DNA of 29,879 nucleotides from Desulfobacterales bacterium (GTDB lineage: Bacteria; Desulfobacterota; Desulfobacteria; Desulfobacterales; Desulfobacteraceae), in NCBI GenBank assembly GCA_022361535.1, contig JAKSAU010000331.1, positions 1-29,879 on the forward strand. Reading direction: 5' to 3'. Positions within the stretch are counted from its first letter, which is position 1. Every line of letters begins with the position of its first letter. Under the pieces are notes generated by a model. The model had not been told where the DNA came from and did no database searches. It worked only from the letters and a program-made list of their open reading frames with translations. The position numbers and the translations under genes were made by a program. Positions 7,329 through 15,515 of the stretch are shown piece by piece.

Positions 7329-9466
7329 TGTACTTGTTTCAACCTTTCTTTGAGTCCTGACAATCTGAGGGCGGTTTTATTGTTTTCAAATGCGATCTCA
7401 AAGGCCCTGCTGGAACCAACGATTATGACAAGGTGTTTTCCACGGGTCATGGCTGTATACAACAGGTTTCGCTGAAGCAAAGGAAAATGGGCCGTAGTCA
7501 GTGCAATGATGACTGCATCATATTCAGACCCTTGGGACTTGTGAACGGAAATGGTATAGGCCAGGGTGAGTTCATCCAACTCAAGCAGTTCATAGATGAC
7601 GATCCTGCCGTCATAATCAACCTGTACCTGACCCAAAGACTTATCCGCTTCAATGACCCTTCCTATATCCCCGTTAAACACCTCTTTTTCATAGTTGTTT
7701 TTCAGGTGCATCACCTTGTCCCCGACCTTAAAGGTATGGCCGTGGGACTCTATGCCTCCTGGCGTATCGTTCAAAACAGTCTGAAGCTGCTGGTTTAAGT
7801 TGATAGTGCCGGCCTCTCCCCTGTGCATGGGGGTGAGAACCTGGACTTCCTGGATATGGGGAAATGCTTTTGGAATCCTTGTGGCGCACAGCTCTGAAAT
7901 AGTCTCCACAACTCGCGCCGGGTCCTGATTCTCAATAAAATAAAACTCGGATGCCGTATCAGGCTTGGCTGCTTTAACATCAGGCATCAGGCCGTTACGG
8001 ATGCTGTGGGCATGAATTACTATGGGACTTTCCTGGGCCTGACGAAATATTTCGGTAAGGGAAAATACCTCCACCCTTTCGGAATCAATGATGTCGGACA
8101 AAACATTTCCAGGCCCCACGGATGGCAGCTGAAACGTATCTCCCACCAGGATAAGGCTTGCCATTGGCGGCATCGCTTCAACCAGGCGGTACATTAGGTA
8201 TGTGTCCACCATGGAGGCTTCGTCTACCACAAATAAATCCAGATCCAACGGATTTGCAAAGTTCCTTCCAAATGTCCCTGTTTCCTGGTCAAACCCTAAA
8301 AGCTTATGCAAAGTCGAGGCTTTTTTACCGGTCACTTCTGACAAACGGCGTGCTGCCCTCCCGGTGGGCGCGCTTAATACAACTTTCAAACGAAGCCTTT
8401 TGAAAACCGCACACAACGCTCTTACCAGTGTGGTCTTTCCAGTACCTGGGCCGCCGGTTATAATTGAAATTTTTTGCTCAAGAATTCTGGTAACCACATC
8501 CAGTTGCTCGTCAGACAGGCGGACAGCAAGAGTGGACAAAACCTCTTCCATGATCTGATCCGGGTTGATTTTAAACTCAGGGACAGGTATGGACAAAAGA
8601 GCGCTGATACGCCTGCCAATACCGGCTTCAGCCCTGTGAAGCCGGTCAAGATATACCCGGTCTTCTTCGACTTTAATCTCGTTTTTCTCTGTAAGGTCTG
8701 CCAGAACCGGATCAAACAGGTCTGCCTTCACACCGGCCCACCTGGCACAATCCCGGATCAGGGTTTCTTTTTGGGCATAAACATGTCCGTCCTGCTCCTG
8801 GACAAGTAAGCGGCAGACAATACAGGCACCCAGCCGGGTGGTGTCATCTTTGTCAATGCCGAATGTTCTAGCCAGGCTGTCCACGGCCCTGAACCCAATT
8901 GAAGGGATATCCTGGGCAATCCGGAAAGGATCTGTTTCCAGCACCTCAAGGGCTTTATCTCCATAAGTCTTTAAAATAATACCGGCCCGGGCCACACCAA
9001 TGTCTGTTTTCTGGAGAAACCCCATCACCCGCCGTACCGAATGGTGGGCATTCCAGGCTTTCTCGATGAGATTTTTTTTGGTTTTGCCGATGCCGTGGAC
9101 ATCCAGAAGACGATCCGGTTCATTTTCTATAACTTCAAGTGTCTGATCTCCAAAAGTGTCCACAATTTTATCTGCCAGATACTGGCTGATACCCCGGATC
9201 AAACCGGAGCCCAGATATTTTCTTATCCCGGCCACTGTGGAAGGCAGCGTGACCTCATAGGTCTCAGCCTTAAACTGATCTCCGTATTTTGGATGGGAGG
9301 TCCATGACCCTTTCAGACTGAGCTGTTCGCCTTCAGCCACTCCGGCCAAATGCCCCACAACAATAATGGGTTCCAACACCTTGGGCACCCGCACCCGGCA
9401 CACCGTATAATGGTTGTCCGGATTTTGAAAGGTGATGCGTGACAGGGTGCCTTTAATGGTAATCAT
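7325..9466 (-). CDS. recD2: RecD2-type ATP-dependent 5'-3' DNA helicase
   Basis: The product is 713 residues from ATG 9466 (MITIKGTLSRITFQNPDNHYTV), the usual RecD2 opening. An upstream TTG/ATG pair would start inside gmhB and add residues unlike the family. Visible features: an N-terminal OB-like domain, helix-hairpin-helix repeats (about 85-200, with VHGIGKTKK and PSIGFRAVD), Walker A GGPGTGKTT (338-346), DEAS (415-418), GDTFQLPSVGPG (motif III), HRGEAGT (motif IV region), VHKSQGSEYD (about 641-650) and YTAMTRGK (motif VI). The long N-terminal region with HhH repeats separates RecD2 from the RecD subunit of RecBCD. Studied members act in DNA repair and recombination-intermediate processing. 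It follows gmhB by 10 bp and overlaps the DUF945 gene. Confidence 0.93.
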   Translation of the reverse strand: MITIKGTLSRITFQNPDNHYTVCRVRVPKVLEPIIVVGHLAGVAEGEQLSLKGSWTSHPKYGDQFKAETYEVTLPSTVAGIRKYLGSGLIRGISQYLADKIVDTFGDQTLEVIENEPDRLLDVHGIGKTKKNLIEKAWNAHHSVRRVMGFLQKTDIGVARAGIILKTYGDKALEVLETDPFRIAQDIPSIGFRAVDSLARTFGIDKDDTTRLGACIVCRLLVQEQDGHVYAQKETLIRDCARWAGVKADLFDPVLADLTEKNEIKVEEDRVYLDRLHRAEAGIGRRISALLSIPVPEFKINPDQIMEEVLSTLAVRLSDEQLDVVTRILEQKISIITGGPGTGKTTLVRALCAVFKRLRLKVVLSAPTGRAARRLSEVTGKKASTLHKLLGFDQETGTFGRNFANPLDLDLFVVDEASMVDTYLMYRLVEAMPPMASLILVGDTFQLPSVGPGNVLSDIIDSERVEVFSLTEIFRQAQESPIVIHAHSIRNGLMPDVKAAKPDTASEFYFIENQDPARVVETISELCATRIPKAFPHIQEVQVLTPMHRGEAGTINLNQQLQTVLNDTPGGIESHGHTFKVGDKVMHLKNNYEKEVFNGDIGRVIEADKSLGQVQVDYDGRIVIYELLELDELTLAYTISVHKSQGSEYDAVIIALTTAHFPLLQRNLLYTAMTRGKHLVIIVGSSRAFEIAFENNKTALRLSGLKERLKQVQ

Positions 9467-9476
9467 GGGAAAACTT

Positions 9477-10034
9477 TCAACACGGGGCGATATTAGCGAT
9501 GATCCATTGGGCTGCATCAAAAAGATCTGTTGAGATCAGATCCGGGGATATGTTCTTTTCTTTAAGATATGCGGCAGCTTTTCTTCCGTTTCCGGTTTTA
9601 ACCAGTATGGTTTTACACCCTGCAGCGATCCCGCATTCGATATCCTTGGCTGAATCCCCCACCATAAGAGAAGCTGCCGGATCAATACCATAGCGGTCAA
9701 CAGCCTTATGAATCAATCCGGGCAAAGGTTTGCGGCAGTCGCATCCGGCATCAGGGGTATGAGGGCAGAAAAATATATCCTTGATCCTGCCGCCGGCCTG
9801 TTCAACTCCTGCAGTCAATTTGTCAAAAATTGCATCCAGCGTCGCCCGGGTAATCATTTTACGGCCCACAGCAGACTGGTTGGTAATCAGAATCACCTCA
9901 AATCCATGGCTGGTTAACAAAGCAATGGCTTCTGGGCTATTGGGAATAAAATGGAACTCGTCAGGAGACTTTATATAGGCAGGAGAATCCTGGTTAATAA
10001 CCCCGTCCCGGTCCAAAAAAATAGTATATGCCAT
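9477..10034 (-). CDS. gmhB: D-glycero-beta-D-manno-heptose 1,7-bisphosphate 7-phosphatase
   Basis: This 185-residue HAD-superfamily phosphatase has the catalytic pair Asp8/Asp10 in IFLDRDGVIN, the motif II region VILITNQSAVGR, a zinc-binding loop FCPHTPDAGCDCRKP (Cys90, His92, Cys98, Cys100) and motif III/IV Lys102 and MVGDSAKDIE (Asp127/Asp131). This loop and the DRDGVIN box are typical of GmhB. The enzyme removes the C7 phosphate in the ADP-heptose pathway for lipopolysaccharide inner core, so the cell is probably an LPS-bearing Gram-negative. It lies between rlpA (17-bp gap) and recD2 (10-bp gap) in one operon-like run. A histidinol-phosphatase role is the main alternative, but no his genes are nearby. 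Confidence 0.92.
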   Translation of the reverse strand: MAYTIFLDRDGVINQDSPAYIKSPDEFHFIPNSPEAIALLTSHGFEVILITNQSAVGRKMITRATLDAIFDKLTAGVEQAGGRIKDIFFCPHTPDAGCDCRKPLPGLIHKAVDRYGIDPAASLMVGDSAKDIECGIAAGCKTILVKTGNGRKAAAYLKEKNISPDLISTDLFDAAQWIIANIAPC

Positions 10035-10051
10035 GGTATTTAAGCCTTATC

Positions 10052-10861
10052 TTACTCGGCAACGGCAAAGGTGTGACCAAACCCTTCAACTGTCAGCTGC
10101 TCACTGAATTTTACCGCATCATTCAGGTTCTTGAACCTGCCGATCCGTACCCTGAAGAACTGGCCCCTGTAATCCTCATAAGGAACAATATGGGAATTGA
10201 TATATTTGCGGGAAAGTTTGTCGCGGTATTTCTCAGCATTGGTTTTAACTTTGAATGCACCAACTTGTACCGTAAAATTTCCTTTCCAATAATCCACAGG
10301 CTTGAATGCCACAGGGGTATTGTCTTTTTTTGAATAGGAGGTAGCCTGTCCTAATGCCGTAACCCTGACCCGGGCAGTACCCGGCCCCACCATACCGATT
10401 TTTTTGGCACCGGTATATGACAGATCAATAATCCTGCCGGCAACAAAAGGCCCGCGGTCATTGACCCTTACGGTAATCTGCCTGCCGTTCTCAAGGTTTT
10501 CAACCCTCACCCAGGTGTTCATTGGCAATGTCTTGTGGGCAGCTGTCATGGCGTACATGTTATAGATTTCACCGTTGGAAGTCTTTCTACCGTGAAATTT
10601 CTTGCCATACCAGGATGCCTTGCCCTTTTCCACATACCCTTGGGCGGAGGCCAGAGGATAATACTGTTTCCCCGCAATGGTATACGGCCGCTGTGTGGCA
10701 GGGGTTTTACCGGATTGATATGGGGTTTTCTTTTTTGTCTTTGTGGGAGGCCTATGGCTTGTATCATAGGTTTTGGTTGAGCACCCGCCAAGGACAAGGC
10801 CAAGGCTGGTGAGTAAAAAAATCAGAATCCGGGTCAAGCGGGCAGTTTTAATATTCATCAT
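10052..10861 (-). CDS. rlpA: RlpA-family lipoprotein with SPOR domain
   Basis: The product is 269 residues. It has a lipoprotein signal with lipobox LVLGGC (Cys27), a basic proline/threonine-rich linker, a double-psi beta-barrel RlpA domain (about 79-170) and a C-terminal SPOR domain (about 194-267, starting FTVQVGAFKVKTNAEKYRDKL). The active-site surroundings of lytic RlpA enzymes are present: GKASWYGKKFHGRKTSNGE, TAAHKTLP (His109) and VNDRGPF (Asp135). In Pseudomonas aeruginosa, RlpA cleaves glycan strands lacking stem peptides at the septum, and SPOR domains bind such strands. The ATG directly abuts the lon stop (TAAATG, no gap), so translation is probably coupled. A start one codon later (ATGATG) is equally possible. 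Confidence 0.92.
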   Translation of the reverse strand: MMNIKTARLTRILIFLLTSLGLVLGGCSTKTYDTSHRPPTKTKKKTPYQSGKTPATQRPYTIAGKQYYPLASAQGYVEKGKASWYGKKFHGRKTSNGEIYNMYAMTAAHKTLPMNTWVRVENLENGRQITVRVNDRGPFVAGRIIDLSYTGAKKIGMVGPGTARVRVTALGQATSYSKKDNTPVAFKPVDYWKGNFTVQVGAFKVKTNAEKYRDKLSRKYINSHIVPYEDYRGQFFRVRIGRFKNLNDAVKFSEQLTVEGFGHTFAVAE

Positions 10862-13213
10862 TTATTGCAGCGCGATATCGAGGACATCTTCCATTTTATC
10901 GGTAAAAAAGAATTCCATAGTCGATTGAATATGGTCTGGTACATCTTCCATGTCTTTTTCGTTCCATTGGGGCAGAATTAACCGCCGTATGCCGGCCCTG
11001 TGTGCAGCAATGACCTTATCCTTAATGCCACCTACAGGCAATACCTCGCCCCTTAGGGTTATTTCACCGGACATGGCCAGTCTTGGCTTTACTTTCCTTT
11101 TGGTAATCAATGATGCCAATGCTGTCAGCATGGTCACCCCGGCAGAAGGCCCATCTTTTGGGATAGACCCTTCAGGCACATGGACATGAATATCATGGGT
11201 ATCAAAAAAAGTCTCATCCACAGACAACCGTTTGGCATTGGACCGGATAAAGCTTAAAGCCGTAGACGCGGATTCTTTCATGACATTCCCAAGCTGGCCG
11301 GTCAGGGTCAACCCTTTGCCGCCTTTCATGGCAACCGCCTCAACAAAAAGGACCTCACCACCAACAGGGGTCCATGCCAGACCCACCACCACACCGGGTA
11401 CCTTGATGCGTTTTGCCATATCCGGCATATTCTGGATAGGACCAAGGTATTCAGGAATTTCCTTTTGACCTATGGTGAGACTTTCTACTTCGTCTTCAGC
11501 AATTTTGGCAGCTACACCACGGCAGACAGCACCGATACGGCGTTCCAGGTTACGCAGTCCGGATTCCCGGGTATACCCTGAAATAATTCTTTTGACTGCC
11601 CCTTTTGTAATTTTAATCTGCCCTGAATTAAGGCCGTTGGCCTCCCTTTGCCTGGGAATCAGATAGCGGGTGGCTATTCTCAATTTCTCTTCTTGTGTAT
11701 AGCCGTTTAACTCCAAGACTTCCATCCTGTCCCGTAAGGGTGCCGGGATGGTATGAAGCACATTGGCTGTGGTCAGGAACATGACATCGGACAGATCAAA
11801 CGCCACATCCAGATAATGGTCGAGAAAGGTATGGTTCTGCTCAGGGTCCAAAACTTCCAGCAACGCAGAGGACGGATCGCCGTGATAGGATGAATTCACC
11901 TTATCAATCTCGTCCAGCATAAAAACAGGATTTTTTTTACCAGCCTTTCTCAAGTGCTGGATAATCCTGCCTGGCAGCGCCCCCACATAGGTTCTTCTGT
12001 GTCCCCGGATCTCGGCTTCATCCCTGACACCGCCTAAGGCAATGCGGACAAATTCACGGCCCAAAGCCCTTGCAATGGACTGGCCCAAAGAGGTTTTCCC
12101 TGTTCCGGGTGGACCGGTAAAACAAAGAATCGGCCCTTTGGAATCTTTTTTAAGTTTACGGACAGCCAAGTATTCCAAGATGCGTTTTTTAGGCTTTTCA
12201 AGGCCGTAATGATCCTGATCCAGAACCCCTCTGGCCTTTTTAATATCCAATCGGTCTTTTGAGTACTCATTCCACGGCAGGGTAGTCAACCAGTCCAGGT
12301 AGGTGGAGGCCACCACATATTCCGAAGATGAAGGATGCATTCGTCCCAGGCGCTGAAGTTCTCTTTCCGCTTCTTTGCTCGCTTCTTCAGGCAGTTGTTT
12401 TTCTTTGATCAGGGTTCTGTATTCCCGTATCTCAACACTTTCTTCCTCTGTTTCCCCCAGTTCCTCTTTAATGGCCTTAAGCTGCTGGCGCAGGTAATAC
12501 TCCCGCTGCCGCTTGTCCATGTCTTCCTTGACTTGACTTTGGATTTTGGAACCCATTTCAAGGATTTCAAGCTGATCGTTTACCAGGCGGGTCACTTTTT
12601 TTAACCGCAGGTTGACGTCTAAAAGCTCTATGACATTTTGCTTTTCTTTTACAGGTGCATTGATGGTGGAGGCTACCATGTCGGCAAGCACATTTGGCTC
12701 TTGGAGGGACTTGATCATATGTCCCATTTCAGAAGGAAGTCCCGGAGACAGTTCAACAATTTTCTCATACTGCTCTACAATATTGGTCATCAGGGCCCGA
12801 TTCTCTTTGTTCCTGTCTGCATTCCGGCTTTTGAGCACAGAAATTTGGGCCTGCATATACTGACGCCCTTGAAGATAATCCACCACCCGGAACCGGTTCA
12901 GGCCCTGGATAAGCAATTGTGCTTTTTCATCTTCCATCTTGGACATTTTTAGAATCATGGCGACAGTACCAATACGGTGAAGATCATCTGCCGTGTGCTT
13001 TGAATCTATATCCGACCGTTTGGATAACAGCAGCCCGAGCATCCGATTTCCGGCCATGGCCTCATCTATAAGGTCAATGGCCTCTTTTTGAATCAAAACC
13101 AGGGGCAATACCATCTTGGGAAATAAATTGGTATCCACAATGGGAAGGATTGGAAGGGTGTCTGGAATGTCGTCGGTACTGATGGGGACAGAGGGATGTC
13201 TTAAGTCATCCAT
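10862..13213 (-). CDS. lon: ATP-dependent protease Lon
   Basis: The product is 783 residues, close to the 784 of E. coli Lon. It has an N-terminal substrate-binding LON domain (about 20-215, LPILPIVDTNLFPKMVLPL), a coiled-coil segment (about 220-290), an AAA+ domain with Walker A GPPGTGKTS (367-375) and Walker B FMLDEIDK (431-438), sensor residues near TTANVLHTIP, and the C-terminal peptidase with Ser690 in PKDGPSAG and Lys733 in GGIKDKVIAAHRAG. The Ser-Lys spacing of 43 equals that of E. coli Ser679/Lys722. Lon degrades damaged and regulatory proteins in the cytoplasm. It starts 9 bp after hsp20 with AAGGAAAA upstream, so chaperone and protease probably share one transcript. No CIRCE element was seen upstream. 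Confidence 0.96.
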   Translation of the reverse strand: MDDLRHPSVPISTDDIPDTLPILPIVDTNLFPKMVLPLVLIQKEAIDLIDEAMAGNRMLGLLLSKRSDIDSKHTADDLHRIGTVAMILKMSKMEDEKAQLLIQGLNRFRVVDYLQGRQYMQAQISVLKSRNADRNKENRALMTNIVEQYEKIVELSPGLPSEMGHMIKSLQEPNVLADMVASTINAPVKEKQNVIELLDVNLRLKKVTRLVNDQLEILEMGSKIQSQVKEDMDKRQREYYLRQQLKAIKEELGETEEESVEIREYRTLIKEKQLPEEASKEAERELQRLGRMHPSSSEYVVASTYLDWLTTLPWNEYSKDRLDIKKARGVLDQDHYGLEKPKKRILEYLAVRKLKKDSKGPILCFTGPPGTGKTSLGQSIARALGREFVRIALGGVRDEAEIRGHRRTYVGALPGRIIQHLRKAGKKNPVFMLDEIDKVNSSYHGDPSSALLEVLDPEQNHTFLDHYLDVAFDLSDVMFLTTANVLHTIPAPLRDRMEVLELNGYTQEEKLRIATRYLIPRQREANGLNSGQIKITKGAVKRIISGYTRESGLRNLERRIGAVCRGVAAKIAEDEVESLTIGQKEIPEYLGPIQNMPDMAKRIKVPGVVVGLAWTPVGGEVLFVEAVAMKGGKGLTLTGQLGNVMKESASTALSFIRSNAKRLSVDETFFDTHDIHVHVPEGSIPKDGPSAGVTMLTALASLITKRKVKPRLAMSGEITLRGEVLPVGGIKDKVIAAHRAGIRRLILPQWNEKDMEDVPDHIQSTMEFFFTDKMEDVLDIALQ

Positions 13214-13222
13214 TCGTTTTCC

Positions 13223-13675
13223 TTATAGAAAATCAATAGACACATTCTGTTTTTGTTTAATGTTCTTTCTAAGTAATTTTCCAAGCTTTAACTCAAGAAA
13301 GCCGCTGGAAAATGTGGCGGAAACCCGCTCAACGTCTATCACGCTTGGCAGGTAAAGCACACGTTCAAACTGGCCGAACTGGATTTCAGCCAACCTGTAG
13401 GTGGCGGTAGGATCGGGCTGGCTGCTTTTCCGGGTGCCTGATATTTTTACGGCCTTATTAGATAGTTCAATAACCATATCTTCCTGCCGGACCCCTGCCA
13501 TTTCAGCCTGGATAATGATTTCGTCCCTTGTTTCAAAAATATCCATCTGGGGTTTCCAGACCCGTTTTGAAAAACAGAACATGGGATTTACGGATTGAAA
13601 CATCTCCTCAAAAGACTTTTCCTCTGTGGCTGATGTTTCAATATGATCCCCAAATCGAATCTCTATATGTTCCAT
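13223..13675 (-). CDS. Hsp20/alpha-crystallin small heat-shock protein
   Basis: This 150-residue ATP-independent holdase has a short variable N terminus and an alpha-crystallin domain of about residues 40-135. Visible family blocks are WKPQMDIFETRDEIIIQAEMAG (strands 2-3), VRQEDMVIEL, VKISGTRK, the FERVLYLPSVID strand and the (A/S)-x-F-x-x-G-x-L-x-(L/I) motif as ATFSSGFLELKL. A C-terminal I-x-I-type anchor is seen as VSI. The start ATG 13675 is preceded by CAGGAG 6 bases away. It is the first gene of the run hsp20-lon-rlpA-gmhB-recD2-DUF945. The leader contains a small GCAA-capped hairpin (described in the findings). Coupling to lon fits a heat or misfolding response. Confidence 0.92.
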   Translation of the reverse strand: MEHIEIRFGDHIETSATEEKSFEEMFQSVNPMFCFSKRVWKPQMDIFETRDEIIIQAEMAGVRQEDMVIELSNKAVKISGTRKSSQPDPTATYRLAEIQFGQFERVLYLPSVIDVERVSATFSSGFLELKLGKLLRKNIKQKQNVSIDFL

Positions 13676-13819
13676 AAAACGCTCCTGATAATGGCGCTTG
13701 CGCTGCTGTTAAACGATCTTGCGATCGATCCTGTAAAAATACCATCTGGCCGGGGCCTTGTAAAGCGCTATAAAAAATTGCCCTTAAAAATGAATCATTT
13801 ACCGACAAAACAGACCGGA

Positions 13820-15424
13820 TCAACAGGGTGGCCGGTCTATAATTTCACGAATCACCCTTGAGAATTTGTCCATGGAAAAGGGTTTTTGCAAAAATCCATG
13901 GCACCCTTTGTTTAAAAGAGTTTCCACCTCTTCATCCACATTATACCCGGTGGAAACAAGAACTTTTATGCTTGGATCTAAATTACGGATTTGGTTAAAG
14001 GTTTCTTTGCCGTCCATGATGGGCATTATCAGGTCCAACACGACAAGGGAGATCTCCCCTTTAAGGCTTCTAAACGTTTCAATGGCCTCAAGACCGTTGC
14101 GTGCAAGCAATGCTTCATATCCCAGTTTTTCAAGAAAATCCCTACCCAGGCGCAATACTTCCTCTTCATCATCTACAATGAGAACGGTTTCGTTGCCTTT
14201 TGGCATTTGATCCAGGCCGACGCCATTTTCCAACCCATCGGTATCAAGAATCTCATCAGACCCCGGCAGGCAAACCCTGAAAATTGCCCCTTCCCCTTTT
14301 TTACTTTCAACGGTAATGAATCCACCATGGTTTTTTACAATACCAAAAACCGTTGATAAGCCCAGACCTCTGCCTTTTTTATCTCCAGGTTCCTTAGTGG
14401 AAAAAAACGGATCAAAGATCTTTTTCTGGGTAGCTTCATCCATTCCGATACCTGTGTCTTTGATCAGGATTTCAACATAGGGTCCCGGCTTGATCTCAAA
14501 GTGATAGTTATGAACTTGCTCAACAAACACATTCCTTGTCTCAATGGTAAGTGTACCCGCATCGACCATGGCTTGGGATGCATTGACCATGAGATTAAGC
14601 AAGACCTGCTCCAACTGGGAATGGTCCCCGTTGACGGCAAATAATTCTGGTGCAAGGTTTTCCCGTATTGCAAGATCTTTTCTGTCCGGTTGGAAAATAT
14701 TGAGCGCCATACCAATCAGTTGATTAATATCCAGTGCCGTAATCTGGTATTTCCCACCCCTGGCAAAGCCTAAAAGCCGGCCGGTAAGCTCTGCGGCAGT
14801 CTCCACAAGCCGAGTCATCTGAGAAATATGGTGGCCTATTTTTTCCGGTTCATTCACGTTAATGCGCATCAGGGACAAATGTCCTTGAACACCCATAAGC
14901 AAATTATTGAAATCATGAGAGATGCCACCGGCAAGGGTGCCGATAGCTTCCATTTTGTGCGCTTGTTGTTTACGGATCTGACCGGATTTAATTTCGGTGA
15001 TATCTGAGACTGTAAGCAGCATGCCCTTGGCAGGATCATGCGGATCCAGTCTTGACGCCCTTACCCGGCAGTCAAATGCCGTTCCGTCACTTCTGGAAAG
15101 CCGGGTATCTGTAACGGCTTTTCCATCCCGTTTTAATTTATCGACCAGAAGCCGGTCAATACGTTCATATTCTTTTGATGTGGGATATAAAGAGCTGATG
15201 GATTGGCCTTCAAGGCTGCCGACCTCGTGGCCGGTCATATTATAGCAGGCAGGATTGGCCCAATGTATGATTCCTCGTTTCTTTATAATGCATATTCCAA
15301 CCGGGCTCTGTGTAAGAACAGCATACATTTCATCCTGGGAAGGGAGTCCTGATGAAACAAAAGGGACCGAATCCTTTTGGATGTCCCTTTGCACCACAAC
15401 TTTACTATGATACCCCTGTGCCAT
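13820..15424 (-). CDS. PAS hybrid histidine kinase with C-terminal receiver
   Basis: This 534-residue protein is cytoplasmic, with no signal or membrane helix. Domains: PAS (about 30-145, ending LLTVSDITEIKSGQ), HisKA with His170 in GGISHDFNNLL, HATPase_c (N box LLNLMVNASQAM, G1 KDTGIGMDE, G2 KGRGLGLST), and a receiver (about 412-532) with Asp464 in VLDLIMPIMDG and Lys514 in LQKP. The HisKA variant is the NtrB-like HDFNN type. With no output domain, it must pass phosphate on or regulate by binding. It is divergent from lnt across 91 bp and lies 144 bp upstream of hsp20 on the same strand, so it could be cotranscribed with the stress genes. The ribosome site is weak (GAAGGG about 14 bases upstream). 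The signal is unknown. Confidence 0.9.
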   Translation of the reverse strand: MAQGYHSKVVVQRDIQKDSVPFVSSGLPSQDEMYAVLTQSPVGICIIKKRGIIHWANPACYNMTGHEVGSLEGQSISSLYPTSKEYERIDRLLVDKLKRDGKAVTDTRLSRSDGTAFDCRVRASRLDPHDPAKGMLLTVSDITEIKSGQIRKQQAHKMEAIGTLAGGISHDFNNLLMGVQGHLSLMRINVNEPEKIGHHISQMTRLVETAAELTGRLLGFARGGKYQITALDINQLIGMALNIFQPDRKDLAIRENLAPELFAVNGDHSQLEQVLLNLMVNASQAMVDAGTLTIETRNVFVEQVHNYHFEIKPGPYVEILIKDTGIGMDEATQKKIFDPFFSTKEPGDKKGRGLGLSTVFGIVKNHGGFITVESKKGEGAIFRVCLPGSDEILDTDGLENGVGLDQMPKGNETVLIVDDEEEVLRLGRDFLEKLGYEALLARNGLEAIETFRSLKGEISLVVLDLIMPIMDGKETFNQIRNLDPSIKVLVSTGYNVDEEVETLLNKGCHGFLQKPFSMDKFSRVIREIIDRPPC

Positions 15425-15452
15425 AAAAAGCGTTCGTACCCTTCTTCAGAAA

Positions 15453-15486
15453 TTGACGAGAACTAAGAATGTTTGCTAAGTATAGC
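15453..15486 (+). promoter_or_regulatory. Possible sigma-70-type promoter for lnt
   Basis: TTGACG (15453-15458) is followed, after 18 bases, by TAAGTA (15477-15482), with TG one base before it as in an extended -10. This lies in the 91-bp divergent gap in front of lnt. A small dyad GCTA-AGTA-TAGC (15475-15486) overlaps the -10. The -10 match is modest, so the assignment is tentative. Confidence 0.3.
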
Positions 15487-15515
15487 AGACTTTTTTTACT
15501 AAGGCTCGGAAAAAA

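Noticed and set aside
13676..13819. CIRCE or sigma-32 promoter before hsp20-lon
   Set aside because: I looked for TTAGCACTC-N9-GAGTGCTAA and for CTTGAAA with a CCCAT-type -10 and found no acceptable match.
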